From Mesorhizobium sp. B2-3-12 (GTDB lineage Bacteria; Pseudomonadota; Alphaproteobacteria; Rhizobiales; Rhizobiaceae), in the NCBI RefSeq assembly GCF_006442205.1, contig NZ_VFVR01000004.1, forward strand, positions 1 to 64,000: a stretch of 64,000 bases of DNA. The letters are read 5' to 3'. The notes beneath the pieces are model-generated. The model worked only from the letters and a program-made list of their open reading frames with translations. It was not told where the DNA came from and ran no database searches. Each line of letters starts with the position of its first letter. The stretch's first letter is position 1. The position numbers were made by a program, and so were the translations under genes. Positions 17,866 through 26,595 of this stretch are shown here, one piece after another.

Positions 17866-19065
17866 ATGAAGATCACCGACCTTCGCTGTGCCGTCATCGG
17901 CAAGCATCCCATCGTTCGCGTCGTAACCGACGAGGGCCTCTACGGCCTGGGAGAAGTCGAGTTCACCAAGACCTATCTCAAGCCTTGGGTGCTGCATTTC
18001 CGCGAGGCGCTGATCGGCGAGGATCCGACCGACGTCGAGCGGGTGGTGCTGAAGATCCGCCAGCGCGGCTCGTTCAAGCCGTATGGCGCGGCGGTCAGTG
18101 CAATCGAGCATGCGCTTTGGGACATTGCCGGCAAGGCCGCGGGCGTGCCGGTATACAAACTCCTCGGCGGCAAGGTGCGCGACAAGGTGCGCGTCTATAA
18201 CGGCTCGATCCGCCAGAAACGCACGGGTGACCGGCCGGAGGACTACGCCGCCGACGTCAAATGGATGATGGAGCAGCCGCAGAACTTCTTCATGGTCAAG
18301 CAGGGGATTTCGTTCCATTCCAACATGAAGGACACCGTCGAGGACTTCCATTACGGCGTGACGCAGAAGAAGGCCGGCTATCACGGCGCCATGGATCAGG
18401 GCATGATCAGCGAGCGCGGTTTCAACCACATGCTCGACTGCGTGATCGCGATGAAGGAAGTGCTGGGCGACAAGGTCAGCCTGGCCCTCGACTGCGGCCC
18501 GGGCTGGATGCTGCCCGACGCGATCAAGTTCGCCCGCGCGGTCGAGAAGTACAATTTGATGTGGCTCGAGGACATGCTGACCGGCGACTATGTGCCGTGG
18601 GTCAATCCGCAGGCCTACCGGGAACTGACCACCTCGACCTCGACGCCGATTCATACCGGCGAGCAGATCTACCTCCGGCACAATTTCAAGGAACTGATCG
18701 AGACGCAGGCGGTGCGCGTCATCGGCCCCGATCCTGCCGACATCGGCGGTATCGCCGAGCTCAAATGGGTCGCCGAGCACGCCTATATGCATTCGATCCT
18801 GATGGCGCCGCACGGCACCGCGAACGGCCTGCTGGGCCTCGGCGCGCTGATCAATGTCTGCGCGACCTTGCCCGCCAACTACGTGGCGTTCGAATATCCC
18901 AGTGCTTCCGACCCCTGGTGGGAGGAACTGGTGATCGGTTTGCCGCCACGGATCGTCACGGACAGCATGGTGGACCTGCTGGAAGCGCCAGGGCTGGGCC
19001 TCGATATCGATGCCGAAGCGGCCAGGAAGTATCTCGCGGCGGAGGACGCGGGCTTCTTCGACTGA
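17866..19065 (+). CDS. Enolase-superfamily enzyme (mandelate racemase/MLE family)
   Basis: 399 residues. The capping domain ends at AVSAIEHALWDIAGKAAGVP. Ligand motifs are ALDCGPGW, MWLEDML and HTGEQIY, and the C-terminal His is in MAPHGTANG. The LED and GEQIY forms and a shared DPWWEELVIGLP (compare [12 protein letters not shown] in the gene at 16070) show that these two belong to one subgroup. It is the fourth superfamily member in an 11-kb locus and the last gene of the rightward arm. Reaction unknown; a sugar-acid dehydratase is the best guess. Confidence 0.83.
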   Translation: MKITDLRCAVIGKHPIVRVVTDEGLYGLGEVEFTKTYLKPWVLHFREALIGEDPTDVERVVLKIRQRGSFKPYGAAVSAIEHALWDIAGKAAGVPVYKLLGGKVRDKVRVYNGSIRQKRTGDRPEDYAADVKWMMEQPQNFFMVKQGISFHSNMKDTVEDFHYGVTQKKAGYHGAMDQGMISERGFNHMLDCVIAMKEVLGDKVSLALDCGPGWMLPDAIKFARAVEKYNLMWLEDMLTGDYVPWVNPQAYRELTTSTSTPIHTGEQIYLRHNFKELIETQAVRVIGPDPADIGGIAELKWVAEHAYMHSILMAPHGTANGLLGLGALINVCATLPANYVAFEYPSASDPWWEELVIGLPPRIVTDSMVDLLEAPGLGLDIDAEAARKYLAAEDAGFFD

Positions 19066-19181
19066 ACCCACTCTTCGAGCGATAGCCGTGCTTGACCTTC
19101 GGGCATCGTCATCGCGGTGTCGCGTGGCGCCGCTCTCGACTCGATCCCGGGAGACACTTCGAACCATCGCTGAACATTCTG

Positions 19182-20072
19182 CTACGTTCGCCGGGGAATG
19201 GCCTCCGCGAAGAAATCGGTCACTTGGCGGACGCGGGCCGGAACGAAACGGCGTTTCGGCCAGACGAGACTTATATCCCTGACATCGCCCATAAATCCAT
19301 CGAGGATGGTAACGACGTCGCGGTGGCTGAGTTCGTCAGCAAGAGAAACCTTGGCGAACAGGCCAATTCCAACGCCGGCCAGAACAGCAGCCCGGATGGT
19401 TTCGACACTGTTAGACCAGAGGTTCCCCCGAACCGGCACGCTGAATCGACCTTCTTGCCCCACGAACGGCCAATTCGCCGCCTCCGTCAGGCCGCCATAC
19501 AAAAGGCAATTGTGCTCAACGAGCTCCGCCGGGGTCTTTGGGGTTCCATGGCGCTCGAAATAGCGGCGGGATCCGACGCAGACGAGGGGAGTGATCGCCA
19601 CGCGCCTGACAACCGCGTCGGGTTCGGTGACAGGTCCAAGTCGTATCGCCAGGTCGATCCGGTCTTCCACCATATCTCGCACGATATCCGAGAGAACGAG
19701 ATCCACCTGAAGGCCAGGGTTGAGCGACAACAGGTCGGGGATGAGCGGCAAAACATGAAGACGGCCAAAAGTGCCAGATACGGCGATCCTGATTAGACCC
19801 GAAACACCCAACGCGCTGCTGGTCAGTTCGCTATCGGCGTCCTGCATCTCGTCAACAAGCGGCTTTGTCCGATCATAGTATCTCCGCCCTTGATCCGTAA
19901 GGGTCACCCGGCGTGTGCTCCTGTTGAACAGCCTCACGCCCAGGCGCTTTTCCAACGCAGCGATGGCTTTACTGACGGCGGATTGTGAGTCCCCGGTTAT
20001 GCGGGCCGCGGCGGAAAAACCGCCTGCTTCAACCACGGCTATGAAGGCGCTCAGTTCGTTGAACCGGTCCAT
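19182..20072 (-). CDS. LysR-family transcriptional regulator
   Basis: 296 residues. Typical N-terminus RFNELSAFIAVVEAGGFSAAA, with helix-turn-helix at about residues 17-40 (ITGDSQSAVSKAIAALEKRL) and recognisable wing RRVTLTDQGRRYY. The effector domain follows with SGLIRIAVSGTFG. It is in the CrgA/DsdC-like group common beside short-chain dehydrogenases. It is divergent from an SDR gene, with an inverted repeat in the 101-base gap that may be its operator. Confidence 0.9.
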   Translation of the reverse strand: MDRFNELSAFIAVVEAGGFSAAARITGDSQSAVSKAIAALEKRLGVRLFNRSTRRVTLTDQGRRYYDRTKPLVDEMQDADSELTSSALGVSGLIRIAVSGTFGRLHVLPLIPDLLSLNPGLQVDLVLSDIVRDMVEDRIDLAIRLGPVTEPDAVVRRVAITPLVCVGSRRYFERHGTPKTPAELVEHNCLLYGGLTEAANWPFVGQEGRFSVPVRGNLWSNSVETIRAAVLAGVGIGLFAKVSLADELSHRDVVTILDGFMGDVRDISLVWPKRRFVPARVRQVTDFFAEAIPRRT

Positions 20073-20097
20073 CCCATTCCTCCTGGGAATTAATGTT

Positions 20098-20114
20098 ATG
20101 GCAATTTAGGCCAT
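20098..20114. promoter_or_regulatory. Candidate LysR operator
   Basis: Perfect inverted repeat ATGGC-N7-GCCAT in an AT-rich stretch between the divergent LysR (start 20072) and SDR (start 20174) genes. Size and position suit a LysR site controlling both promoters; no experimental consensus is known to me for this regulator. Confidence 0.45.
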
Positions 20115-20173
20115 TATCTCCGGTTCGAACATCACCCAAATACAGGTTTCTCCGCAACCAAAGGAAGGGTGTC

Positions 20174-20968
20174 ATGAATATCGAACTTACTGGCCGCGCG
20201 GCGGTCGTTACTGGGTCCACGGCAGGTATCGGCCGAGCCATTGCGGAAGGGTTGGCGCGCGCCGGTGCCGCGGTCGTGATCAACGGCCGCCGCGAGGACA
20301 GGGTCGCCGCAACGCTTGGTGAGTTGCGCAAGCTTTTCCCAAAGGGTGAGTTCACCGGCGTTACCGCCGATCTTGCGACCCCGGAAGGCGCGGCGGAGTT
20401 GTTCGCGCGGGCGCCGGATGCGGACATTCTCGTCAACAATGTGGGCACGGGGCGCCCGAAGCCGTTCTTCGAAATTGGCGACGGCGAGTGGATCGATCTT
20501 TTCGAGCTGAACGTCATGAGCGGCATTCGCGCCGCCCGTCACTATGTGCCGAACATGACGAAGCGCGGCTGGGGGCGTGTCGTCTTCATCAGCAGCGAGT
20601 CCGCGCTCGCAATACCCAAGGACATGATCGACTATGCCATGACCAAAACGGCTCAGCTCGCCATTGCGAGGGGCTTGGCCGAGGAGGTCGGCGGAACGGG
20701 CGTCACCGTCAATTCGGTTCTCCCTGGTCCGACGAATTCGGAAATCATGAGTGGTTGGATGAAGGCGGCCGCGAAAGAGCAAGGCATTACACAACAGGAA
20801 GCCGAGCAGCAGTTCTTGAAGACGTTGCGCCCGACATCGCTCCTCAATCGCTTTGCGACGACTGAGGAAGTCGCGAACTTGGTCGTCTATGTCTGCTCGG
20901 AGCAGGCATCCGGGACAACCGGCACTTCCTTGCGTGTCGACGGTGGTGTCGTTCGGACAATCGCATAG
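20174..20968 (+). CDS. SDR family oxidoreductase
   Basis: 264 residues from the ATG at 20174 (AAGGAAGG ribosome site upstream). Cofactor loop TGSTAGIG, NNVGTG segment, and catalytic Ser-Tyr-Lys in FISSES and YAMTK are visible. The long stretch after PGPTNSEIM (helix-rich, about 30 residues) is typical of 3-oxoacyl-ACP reductase-like SDRs of this size. It faces and is probably activated by the adjacent LysR regulator. Substrate not identifiable. Confidence 0.88.
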   Translation: MNIELTGRAAVVTGSTAGIGRAIAEGLARAGAAVVINGRREDRVAATLGELRKLFPKGEFTGVTADLATPEGAAELFARAPDADILVNNVGTGRPKPFFEIGDGEWIDLFELNVMSGIRAARHYVPNMTKRGWGRVVFISSESALAIPKDMIDYAMTKTAQLAIARGLAEEVGGTGVTVNSVLPGPTNSEIMSGWMKAAAKEQGITQQEAEQQFLKTLRPTSLLNRFATTEEVANLVVYVCSEQASGTTGTSLRVDGGVVRTIA

Positions 20969-21111
20969 GGCGCCACGCCTTCAAAGGCCGGCGGCGGCGG
21001 CCTTCCGGGCCTTATCGCAACCGGCGCGAGGGCCACACGACCGACGGCGACGGACCACTGACTTCGACCGCGTCTTGGCGGTAGACCCGGTCGCGTCGAA
21101 GTGAAAGCGAA

Positions 21112-21133
21112 CGGCGCATCCAAAAATGCGCCG
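21112..21133. terminator. Hairpin between convergent SDR and DJ-1 genes
   Basis: Perfect 8-base-pair stem (CGGCGCAT / ATGCGCCG) with an A-rich 6-base loop, 14 bases past the stop of the leftward DJ-1/PfpI gene. Likely terminator for that gene and possibly for the rightward SDR gene. Confidence 0.5.
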
Positions 21134-21146
21134 GTCGGCAAGTGTG

Positions 21147-21740
21147 TCAGCTATGCCGGATCTCGGTCCCCAGAACCTTCAGGCACTCGCGTATGAAGGC
21201 GGCCAGGGCTGTCCAGCCCTTGGCCGACACCATCGTTCCGTCGACATAGGCCTCCGTCGGCGAGAGGTCGACATAAGTGCCTCCGGCCAGCGTCACTTCG
21301 GGTTCGCAAGCAGCGAGCGCGCCGACCTTCTTGCCGCGCACGACGCCGTCCACGGCAATCAGGATCTGAACCCCATGGCAGATCGTGAAAATCGGCTTCT
21401 GGGTATCGTGGAAGTGGCGCACCATGGCTTGCACCCGCTTGTCGGTGCGGATGTATTCCGGGCCGCGGCCGCCGGCGCAATAGACGGCGTGGTATTGATC
21501 GAGCTGCTTTTCCGCCTCCGCGAACGTCTTGTTGATCACCTGAAAATGGCCGAGCTTTTCGGTGTAGGTCTGGTCGCCCTCGAAGTCGTGCAGCGAGGTC
21601 TTGATGAGGTCTCCGGCCTTCTTGTCCGGGCAGACCACGTGGACGGTGTGGCCGACGGCTTCCATAGCCTGCTGGTAGACGAAGATCTCGTACTCCTCGG
21701 TGAACTCGCCGGTGAGCATCAATATTTTCTTGCCTGACAT
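21147..21740 (-). CDS. DJ-1/PfpI family protein
   Basis: 197 residues from the ATG at 21740, which has GGAGGAAC just upstream; a longer start is unlikely. It has the glutamine-amidotransferase-like fold of the DJ-1/PfpI superfamily, with the nucleophile-elbow Cys in FTICHGVQ and an upstream Glu in GEFTEEYE. Members act as glyoxalases, deglycases, proteases or chaperones; which one applies is unclear. It is preceded by a GntR gene on the same strand (147-base gap). Confidence 0.85.
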   Translation of the reverse strand: MSGKKILMLTGEFTEEYEIFVYQQAMEAVGHTVHVVCPDKKAGDLIKTSLHDFEGDQTYTEKLGHFQVINKTFAEAEKQLDQYHAVYCAGGRGPEYIRTDKRVQAMVRHFHDTQKPIFTICHGVQILIAVDGVVRGKKVGALAACEPEVTLAGGTYVDLSPTEAYVDGTMVSAKGWTALAAFIRECLKVLGTEIRHS

Positions 21741-21887
21741 AGTCGGTTCCTCCGTCGTGTGAAAAGGGCGGGGCGAACCCATGCTGCGCCCCGCATTGGC
21801 TTTGTCCGTCCTCGGAATTGAGAGTTGGGGACGTGGTATTCCTCGGTGCTGTGTTTGGTGGTCAGCGGCGCGGACATCGGTTTCGCC

Positions 21888-22589
21888 TCAATCGAAGGCC
21901 GGCAGCAGGCGATCGCGCGAGTGCTCGATGTGGGCGCGCATTGCTTTCGCGGCGGCATCGGGATCGGCCGCGCCGAACGCGGCGAGGATTGCCTCGTGCT
22001 CGTCCAGCGCCTCCTCGGTCACGCGGGAGTGGTACATCAGGCGGAATATGTGGAAGTGGGTGTGTTGATAACCCAGCGTCTCGCGAATGAGTTCGTTTTC
22101 GGCGTATTCCATGATCTTGTCGTGGAAAATCGCGTCCTGGCGGGCGAAGTTTGAATAGCGCAGGCGCTCGTCCTTGCCTTCGCGGCGCGACATCACGCCT
22201 GCCGCCTCGAGCAGTGTGCCGAGTTTGGCCTCGTCCATCGCCGCGGCGGCCTTCGCCGCGCCGTGCGGTTCGAGCAGGAGACGCATTTCGTACAATTCGT
22301 CGAAACGGCGCCGGGTGATCTGCGGTGCGGCGCGGTATCCAATCAGATGCGTCTTCAGAACCAGGCCTTCGCCTTCGAGACGCCCAAGCGCCTCGCGGAT
22401 CGGCGTATGGGAAACGTCGAATTCCTTGACCAGGTTGTCGACGGTGATGCGTGAACCGGGCGCGATCTTCAGCGACATCAGCTGCGCGAAGATGGCCTCG
22501 TAAACGTCCTCGGAAAGGCTGCTCGCGCGCTGGATGCGACCCGCTCCCGTGGGCGTCTCACCATTATTGCTCAAACTGACAGGTTGCAT
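21888..22589 (-). CDS. GntR-family (FCD-type) transcriptional regulator
   Basis: 233 residues. N-terminal winged helix (VYEAIFAQLMSLKIAPGSRI ... SHTPIREALGRLEGEGLV) followed by a helical FCD domain with the metal/acid-binding pattern (ARQDAIFH ... EHEAILAAF ... AHIEHSRDR). It is divergent from an alcohol dehydrogenase/aldehyde dehydrogenase operon; the 148-base gap contains an AT-rich patch with two CTATA repeats near 22641-22655 that could be its binding site. Probably an acid-responsive repressor of that operon. Confidence 0.87.
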   Translation of the reverse strand: MQPVSLSNNGETPTGAGRIQRASSLSEDVYEAIFAQLMSLKIAPGSRITVDNLVKEFDVSHTPIREALGRLEGEGLVLKTHLIGYRAAPQITRRRFDELYEMRLLLEPHGAAKAAAAMDEAKLGTLLEAAGVMSRREGKDERLRYSNFARQDAIFHDKIMEYAENELIRETLGYQHTHFHIFRLMYHSRVTEEALDEHEAILAAFGAADPDAAAKAMRAHIEHSRDRLLPAFD

Positions 22590-22737
22590 CTTTCGCCTCT
22601 CGACAGGGGACTGCTAACACGAGGGTTTGACCGATGCAATACTATATCCTATACGATTTTATCGGCGCCGCTCAGTTCGGACCTTCGGTGCGGATTTGCA
22701 ATGCGAGTTTTCGACACCCCCAAGGATGCAGCCTGCC

Positions 22738-23964
22738 ATGAGCCTTCTCACAGCCCTCCGGCTCCCCCGCGAAATTCTGTTCGGAAAGGGGCAGCGTCAT
22801 GCACTGCCGGCCGTGGCCGGTCGCCTTGGCCGACGCGCCCTGGTCTGCACCGACGAGCGTTTCGCCGGCACGCCCGTGTTCGCTGAAATCATGGAATCCC
22901 TCCAGGCCGCGTCCATCGACGTGATGGTTCACGACGGTGTCCTCCCGGACGTGCCGCGCGACTCGGTGGCGGCCGGCGTCGAGGAAGCGAGAGGCTTCGA
23001 GCCCGACATGGTGATCGGCATCGGTGGCGGCAGCTGTCTCGATTTCGCCAAATGCGCCGCCTTGCTGATCAGCCACGGTGGCGAGCTGAAGGATTATTAC
23101 GGCGAGTTCAAAGTCCCCGGACCGACGCTGCCGCTGATTGCCGTGCCGACCACGGCCGGTACAGGATCGGAGGTGACGCCCGTCGCGGTGATATCCGATC
23201 CGGACCGGACGCTCAAAGTCGGCATATCAAGCCCCCATCTCATTGCCGCAATTGCCATCTGCGACCCCGAACTGACGATGAGCTGTCCGCCGGGCCTGAC
23301 CGCGATTGCCGGTGCCGACGCGCTCACCCATGCGATCGAGGCCTTCACGGCCATGCGCCGGGACGGAGACTTCAGCCTGCCGCAGCGCCACGTTTTCATC
23401 GGCAAGACGCCGTTGACCGATCATTTCGCGCTGCTGGCCGTCAAACTTCTCGGCCGTAGTCTGGAGAAGGCGTGCACCGACGGCGGCGACGCCGAGGCGC
23501 GTGCCGACGTGATGATGGGAGCGCTGGCCGCGGGTTGCGCGTTCGGCACCGCCGGCACGGCGGCGGCGCATGCGGTGCAATACCCGGCCGGCGCGCTGAC
23601 ACACACGCCGCACGGGCTGGGGGTGGCGACAATGATGCCTTATGTCATGAGCTATAACAGCCGTGTGGCCGCGGCGGAAATCGCCGAGATAGGGATCGCC
23701 CTTGGCCTTGAGCCGAACGGCCGCGGTGCCGACGAAATGGCGCGCGCGACCATCGAGGAGATCAGGCGCTTGTTTGCGGCGATCGGGATAACCCCGACGT
23801 TGGCCGGGCTGGGACTTCCGGCCGACAGGCTCGACTGGACCGCCGAGCAGGCGCTCGGCATCGATCGCCTGATCAAGAACAACCCGCGCCCATTCGACCT
23901 CGCCGCCATGCGCCGCCTTGTGCAGGCGGCCTATGACGGCGATCTCACCGCTTGCGCCATGTGA
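22738..23964 (+). CDS. Iron-containing alcohol dehydrogenase (maleylacetate reductase-like)
   Basis: 408 residues from the ATG at 22738; an in-frame ATG four codons earlier is possible. The NAD-binding glycine motif GIGGGSCLDFAK, the segment PTTAGTGSEVTPVAV and the metal-binding His residues in DALTHAIEAF and HTPHGLGVATMMP are those of family III alcohol dehydrogenases. It probably interconverts a hydroxy acid or alcohol with a semialdehyde that the next enzyme oxidises. First gene of a three-gene operon, 17 bases before the aldehyde dehydrogenase. Confidence 0.88.
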   Translation: MSLLTALRLPREILFGKGQRHALPAVAGRLGRRALVCTDERFAGTPVFAEIMESLQAASIDVMVHDGVLPDVPRDSVAAGVEEARGFEPDMVIGIGGGSCLDFAKCAALLISHGGELKDYYGEFKVPGPTLPLIAVPTTAGTGSEVTPVAVISDPDRTLKVGISSPHLIAAIAICDPELTMSCPPGLTAIAGADALTHAIEAFTAMRRDGDFSLPQRHVFIGKTPLTDHFALLAVKLLGRSLEKACTDGGDAEARADVMMGALAAGCAFGTAGTAAAHAVQYPAGALTHTPHGLGVATMMPYVMSYNSRVAAAEIAEIGIALGLEPNGRGADEMARATIEEIRRLFAAIGITPTLAGLGLPADRLDWTAEQALGIDRLIKNNPRPFDLAAMRRLVQAAYDGDLTACAM

Positions 23965-23981
23965 ACGTCAGGAACAAGACG

Positions 23982-25469
23982 ATGAACCTTCCCTACAATG
24001 CCTTCCATCTCGATCAGGATCCCTACGATGTGCGGGGTTTCTCGCACCGGCTCTACATTGGCGGACAATGGCTGCCGTCTTCCGACGGCGGGCTCATCGA
24101 GGTTACCGATCCATCCTCCGGTGCGGTGATCGCGGCGGTTCCGGATGCGACCCTGGAGGACGCCGCCGCCGCCGTCGAGGCCGCCGCCAAGGCCGCCAAG
24201 GCCTGGCGTGAGACCGCGCCACGCAAGCGCTCGGAGGTACTCAGGCGCTGTTTCGAACTGATGGTCGAGCGGTCGGAGACGCTTGCCATGCTGATTTCGC
24301 TGGAGAACGGCAAGGCCCTGCGCGACGCGCGCGGCGAGGTCGCTTACGCAGCCGAATTCTTTCGCTGGAACGCCGAGGAAGCCGTTCGCATCACTGGCGA
24401 GTTTGGCACCGCTCCATCCGGTACCAACCGGATCGTGGTCGACTACCAGCCGATCGGCATCTGCGTCCTCATCACGCCTTGGAATTTCCCAGCCGCGATG
24501 GCGACACGCAAGATCGCGCCGGCCCTCGCGGCAGGCTGCACGGTCATTCTGAAGCCGGCAAGCGAGACCCCGCTGACCGCCTACGCACTCGCCGCGCTCT
24601 ACAGCGAAGCCGGCGTGCCGGACGGTGTCGTCAATGTGCTGACAACGTCGGCACCTGGGCTCCTGACGTCGGCCATGCTGGCCGATCCGCGCGTCAGGAA
24701 GCTCTCCTTTACCGGTTCGACCGGCGTCGGCCGCACCTTGCTCGCCGAAGCCGCCAAACATGTGATTTCCTGTTCCATGGAGCTTGGCGGCAATGCACCC
24801 TTCATTGTCTTCGACGATGCCGATCTCGATGCGGCCCTCGACGGCGCCATGATCGCCAAGATGCGCAATGCCGGCGAAGCCTGTACGGCCGCCAACCGCA
24901 TCTACGTTCAGTCGGGCATCCACGATGCGTTCGCCGACGGCCTGTCCCGGCGCATGGCCGCGCTCAAGATCGGCGCCGGCACCAAGGCGGACACCGAATG
25001 TGGGCCTATGATCACCAAGAAGGCGGTCGACAAGATCGACCGGCTGGTCAGGGACGCGGTCAACCGGGGGGCCAAGGTACTGTGCGGGGGCTCGGTGCTT
25101 GAAGAAGATGGCTTTTTCTATCCTCCGACGGTCCTGTCCGAAGTCTCGCCGGACGCCGATATGGCGCATGAGGAAATCTTCGGCCCGGTGGCGCCCATCA
25201 CCCGCTTCGAAAGCGAGGCGCAGGCCATCCTCCATGCCAACAATACCGAATACGGCCTCGCCGCCTATCTCTACACGCGTGATGTGGCGCGCGGCATGCG
25301 GGTGGCCTCGGAGATCGAGGCCGGCATGATCGGCCTCAACCGCGGATTGATGTCGGATCCCGCCGCGCCCTTTGGCGGAGTCAAGCAGAGTGGCCTCGGG
25401 CGGGAAGGGGGCCAGCACCACGGCATTGCCGAATTCATGGAGGCCAAATACATCGCTGTAACCTTCTGA
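23982..25469 (+). CDS. NAD(P)-dependent aldehyde dehydrogenase (succinate-semialdehyde type)
   Basis: 495 residues, standard length. Cofactor segment ITPWNFPAAMATRK, FTGSTGVGR, general base Glu in MELGGNAPFIVF and nucleophile Cys in NAGEACTAANR are intact. The overall pattern, including FGPVAPITRFE and GGVKQSGLGREGG, is that of GabD-type semialdehyde dehydrogenases. It likely oxidises the aldehyde formed by the preceding alcohol dehydrogenase. Gene order supports a pathway such as hydroxyacid to semialdehyde to dicarboxylate, which is inference. Confidence 0.88.
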   Translation: MNLPYNAFHLDQDPYDVRGFSHRLYIGGQWLPSSDGGLIEVTDPSSGAVIAAVPDATLEDAAAAVEAAAKAAKAWRETAPRKRSEVLRRCFELMVERSETLAMLISLENGKALRDARGEVAYAAEFFRWNAEEAVRITGEFGTAPSGTNRIVVDYQPIGICVLITPWNFPAAMATRKIAPALAAGCTVILKPASETPLTAYALAALYSEAGVPDGVVNVLTTSAPGLLTSAMLADPRVRKLSFTGSTGVGRTLLAEAAKHVISCSMELGGNAPFIVFDDADLDAALDGAMIAKMRNAGEACTAANRIYVQSGIHDAFADGLSRRMAALKIGAGTKADTECGPMITKKAVDKIDRLVRDAVNRGAKVLCGGSVLEEDGFFYPPTVLSEVSPDADMAHEEIFGPVAPITRFESEAQAILHANNTEYGLAAYLYTRDVARGMRVASEIEAGMIGLNRGLMSDPAAPFGGVKQSGLGREGGQHHGIAEFMEAKYIAVTF

Positions 25470-25478
25470 GTGGACTCC

Positions 25479-26294
25479 ATGTCGAAAGATCCTTTTCGCA
25501 CCCGCGACCACGTTGCCGATTTCGATGACATCGTGGCCGATATCGTTGCCCGCAGCACTACGACGCGGACTTCGTTGCCCATGCTGGCGGATGTCGCCTA
25601 TGGGCCGCACGAGGCCGAACGCCTCGACCTGTTCTTTCCGGAAGGGCCGCGTCACGACCTCGCGGTGCACGTCTTCATCCATGGCGGCTATTGGCGCATG
25701 TTCACCAGAAGCGATTATTCCTACGTTGCCGAAACGGTAACGGGCGCCGGGGCAATCGCGGTCGTGATCGACTATGCGCTGATGCCTGACGTCAGGATGG
25801 CGGCGATCGTCGACCAGATCCGGCGCGCGAGGCAATGGGTGCGGGATAATATCGCCAGCCATGGCGGCGATCCCGGTCGGCTAAGCGTCAGCGGCCATTC
25901 CGCCGGGGCGCATCTGGCGACTTTTTTGTTCAACGAGGGTTCGGCATATCCGCCCTCGGCGGCACTTCTGCTCGGCGGGCTGTATGATCTGAAGCCCCTT
26001 CAGCATTCCTTCCTCGAGCCTTTGATAGGTCTCACCGACACGGAAGTTGAGGCATTTTCGCCGATGAGCAAGGTCCACTCGTCGCAAACAAAGGTAGCGG
26101 TATTGGTCGGCGAACGGGAAACGGAACCGTTTCACCTGCAGGCCAGATTGTTTGCCGATCGCCTGACGGAGCAGGGTCTGACAGCCTCGAGGGGCATCGT
26201 CGGGGGGCGCAATCATATGGATAGCGTCCGAGATTTGGGGCAGCGCGGGACAATCGCGGGCGACTGGCTTCGCCAGCTCATCCTGGCCGGATGA
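25479..26294 (+). CDS. Alpha/beta hydrolase (kynurenine formamidase-like)
   Basis: 271 residues from the ATG at 25479; a GTG three codons upstream, overlapping the previous stop, is the alternative. The oxyanion motif HGGYWRMF and nucleophile elbow SGHSAGAHLA, with a late Asp and a His in GGRNHMDSV, make a complete catalytic set. HGGYW is characteristic of arylformamidase-like carboxylesterases. It closes the dehydrogenase operon and may release the hydroxy acid that the other two enzymes oxidise. Confidence 0.83.
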   Translation: MSKDPFRTRDHVADFDDIVADIVARSTTTRTSLPMLADVAYGPHEAERLDLFFPEGPRHDLAVHVFIHGGYWRMFTRSDYSYVAETVTGAGAIAVVIDYALMPDVRMAAIVDQIRRARQWVRDNIASHGGDPGRLSVSGHSAGAHLATFLFNEGSAYPPSAALLLGGLYDLKPLQHSFLEPLIGLTDTEVEAFSPMSKVHSSQTKVAVLVGERETEPFHLQARLFADRLTEQGLTASRGIVGGRNHMDSVRDLGQRGTIAGDWLRQLILAG

Positions 26295-26307
26295 ACTCGA
26301 CCCGAGT

Positions 26308-26420
26308 CGGCCTACCTGCTCCTGCCTGCCTGAAAGTTCCCGCGGTTTGCGCATGAGCAGGCCCATGCCGAGCACCAGCCTCTTCCTTGGCTTGTTGACG
26401 ACCTCATCCTTGAGCACCTG
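26308..26420 (-). pseudogene. Relic of a MalK/UgpC-type ABC ATPase gene
   Basis: Read leftward, this stretch encodes KDEVVNKPRKRLVLGM followed by [16 protein letters not shown]. This closely matches the intact ATPase at 9393-10496 ([17 protein letters not shown], then [15 protein letters not shown]) around the ABC signature. The DNA also aligns, for example GAAAGTTCNCGNGGNTTGCG in both. No Walker A or B remains and the signature is damaged. It is a short fossil between the hydrolase gene and the promoter of the polyol operon, pointing to an earlier ABC operon or recombination here. Confidence 0.65.
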
Positions 26421-26432
26421 CTGCCCAGCGCA

Positions 26433-26446
26433 TGAAATATATTTCA
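26433..26446. promoter_or_regulatory. Palindromic operator candidate before polyol operon
   Basis: Perfect 14-base palindrome TGAAATATATTTCA in an AT-rich island that contrasts with the GC-rich surroundings. A degenerate second copy (TTGAATTATATTGACA) follows directly at about 26451-26466. It lies about 130-160 bases before the binding-protein gene and is a good candidate site for the SorC-family regulator encoded in the same operon. Confidence 0.5.
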
Positions 26447-26595
26447 CTATTTGAATTATATTGACACTACGCGCCGGGGCTGTAATGTCCCGATCGTCGG
26501 CTTTCGGAGGAAGGCCGGCTTCATCAAATCCATACGGCAGCGCTCGCAGGCGCCTGCGACGGTCATTGAGGATGGCTTCGGCCAAGGGAGGAAAC

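Noticed and set aside
23931..25862. 643-codon open frame opposite the aldehyde dehydrogenase
   Set aside because: Antisense to a clear ALDH with intact catalytic residues; its composition (Arg/His/Gly-rich) is typical of GC shadow frames.
26545..26558. CGCAGGCGCCTGCG palindrome upstream of the binding protein
   Set aside because: Perfect but fully GC and short; likely to arise by chance at this base composition, and the AT palindrome at 26433 is the better operator candidate.
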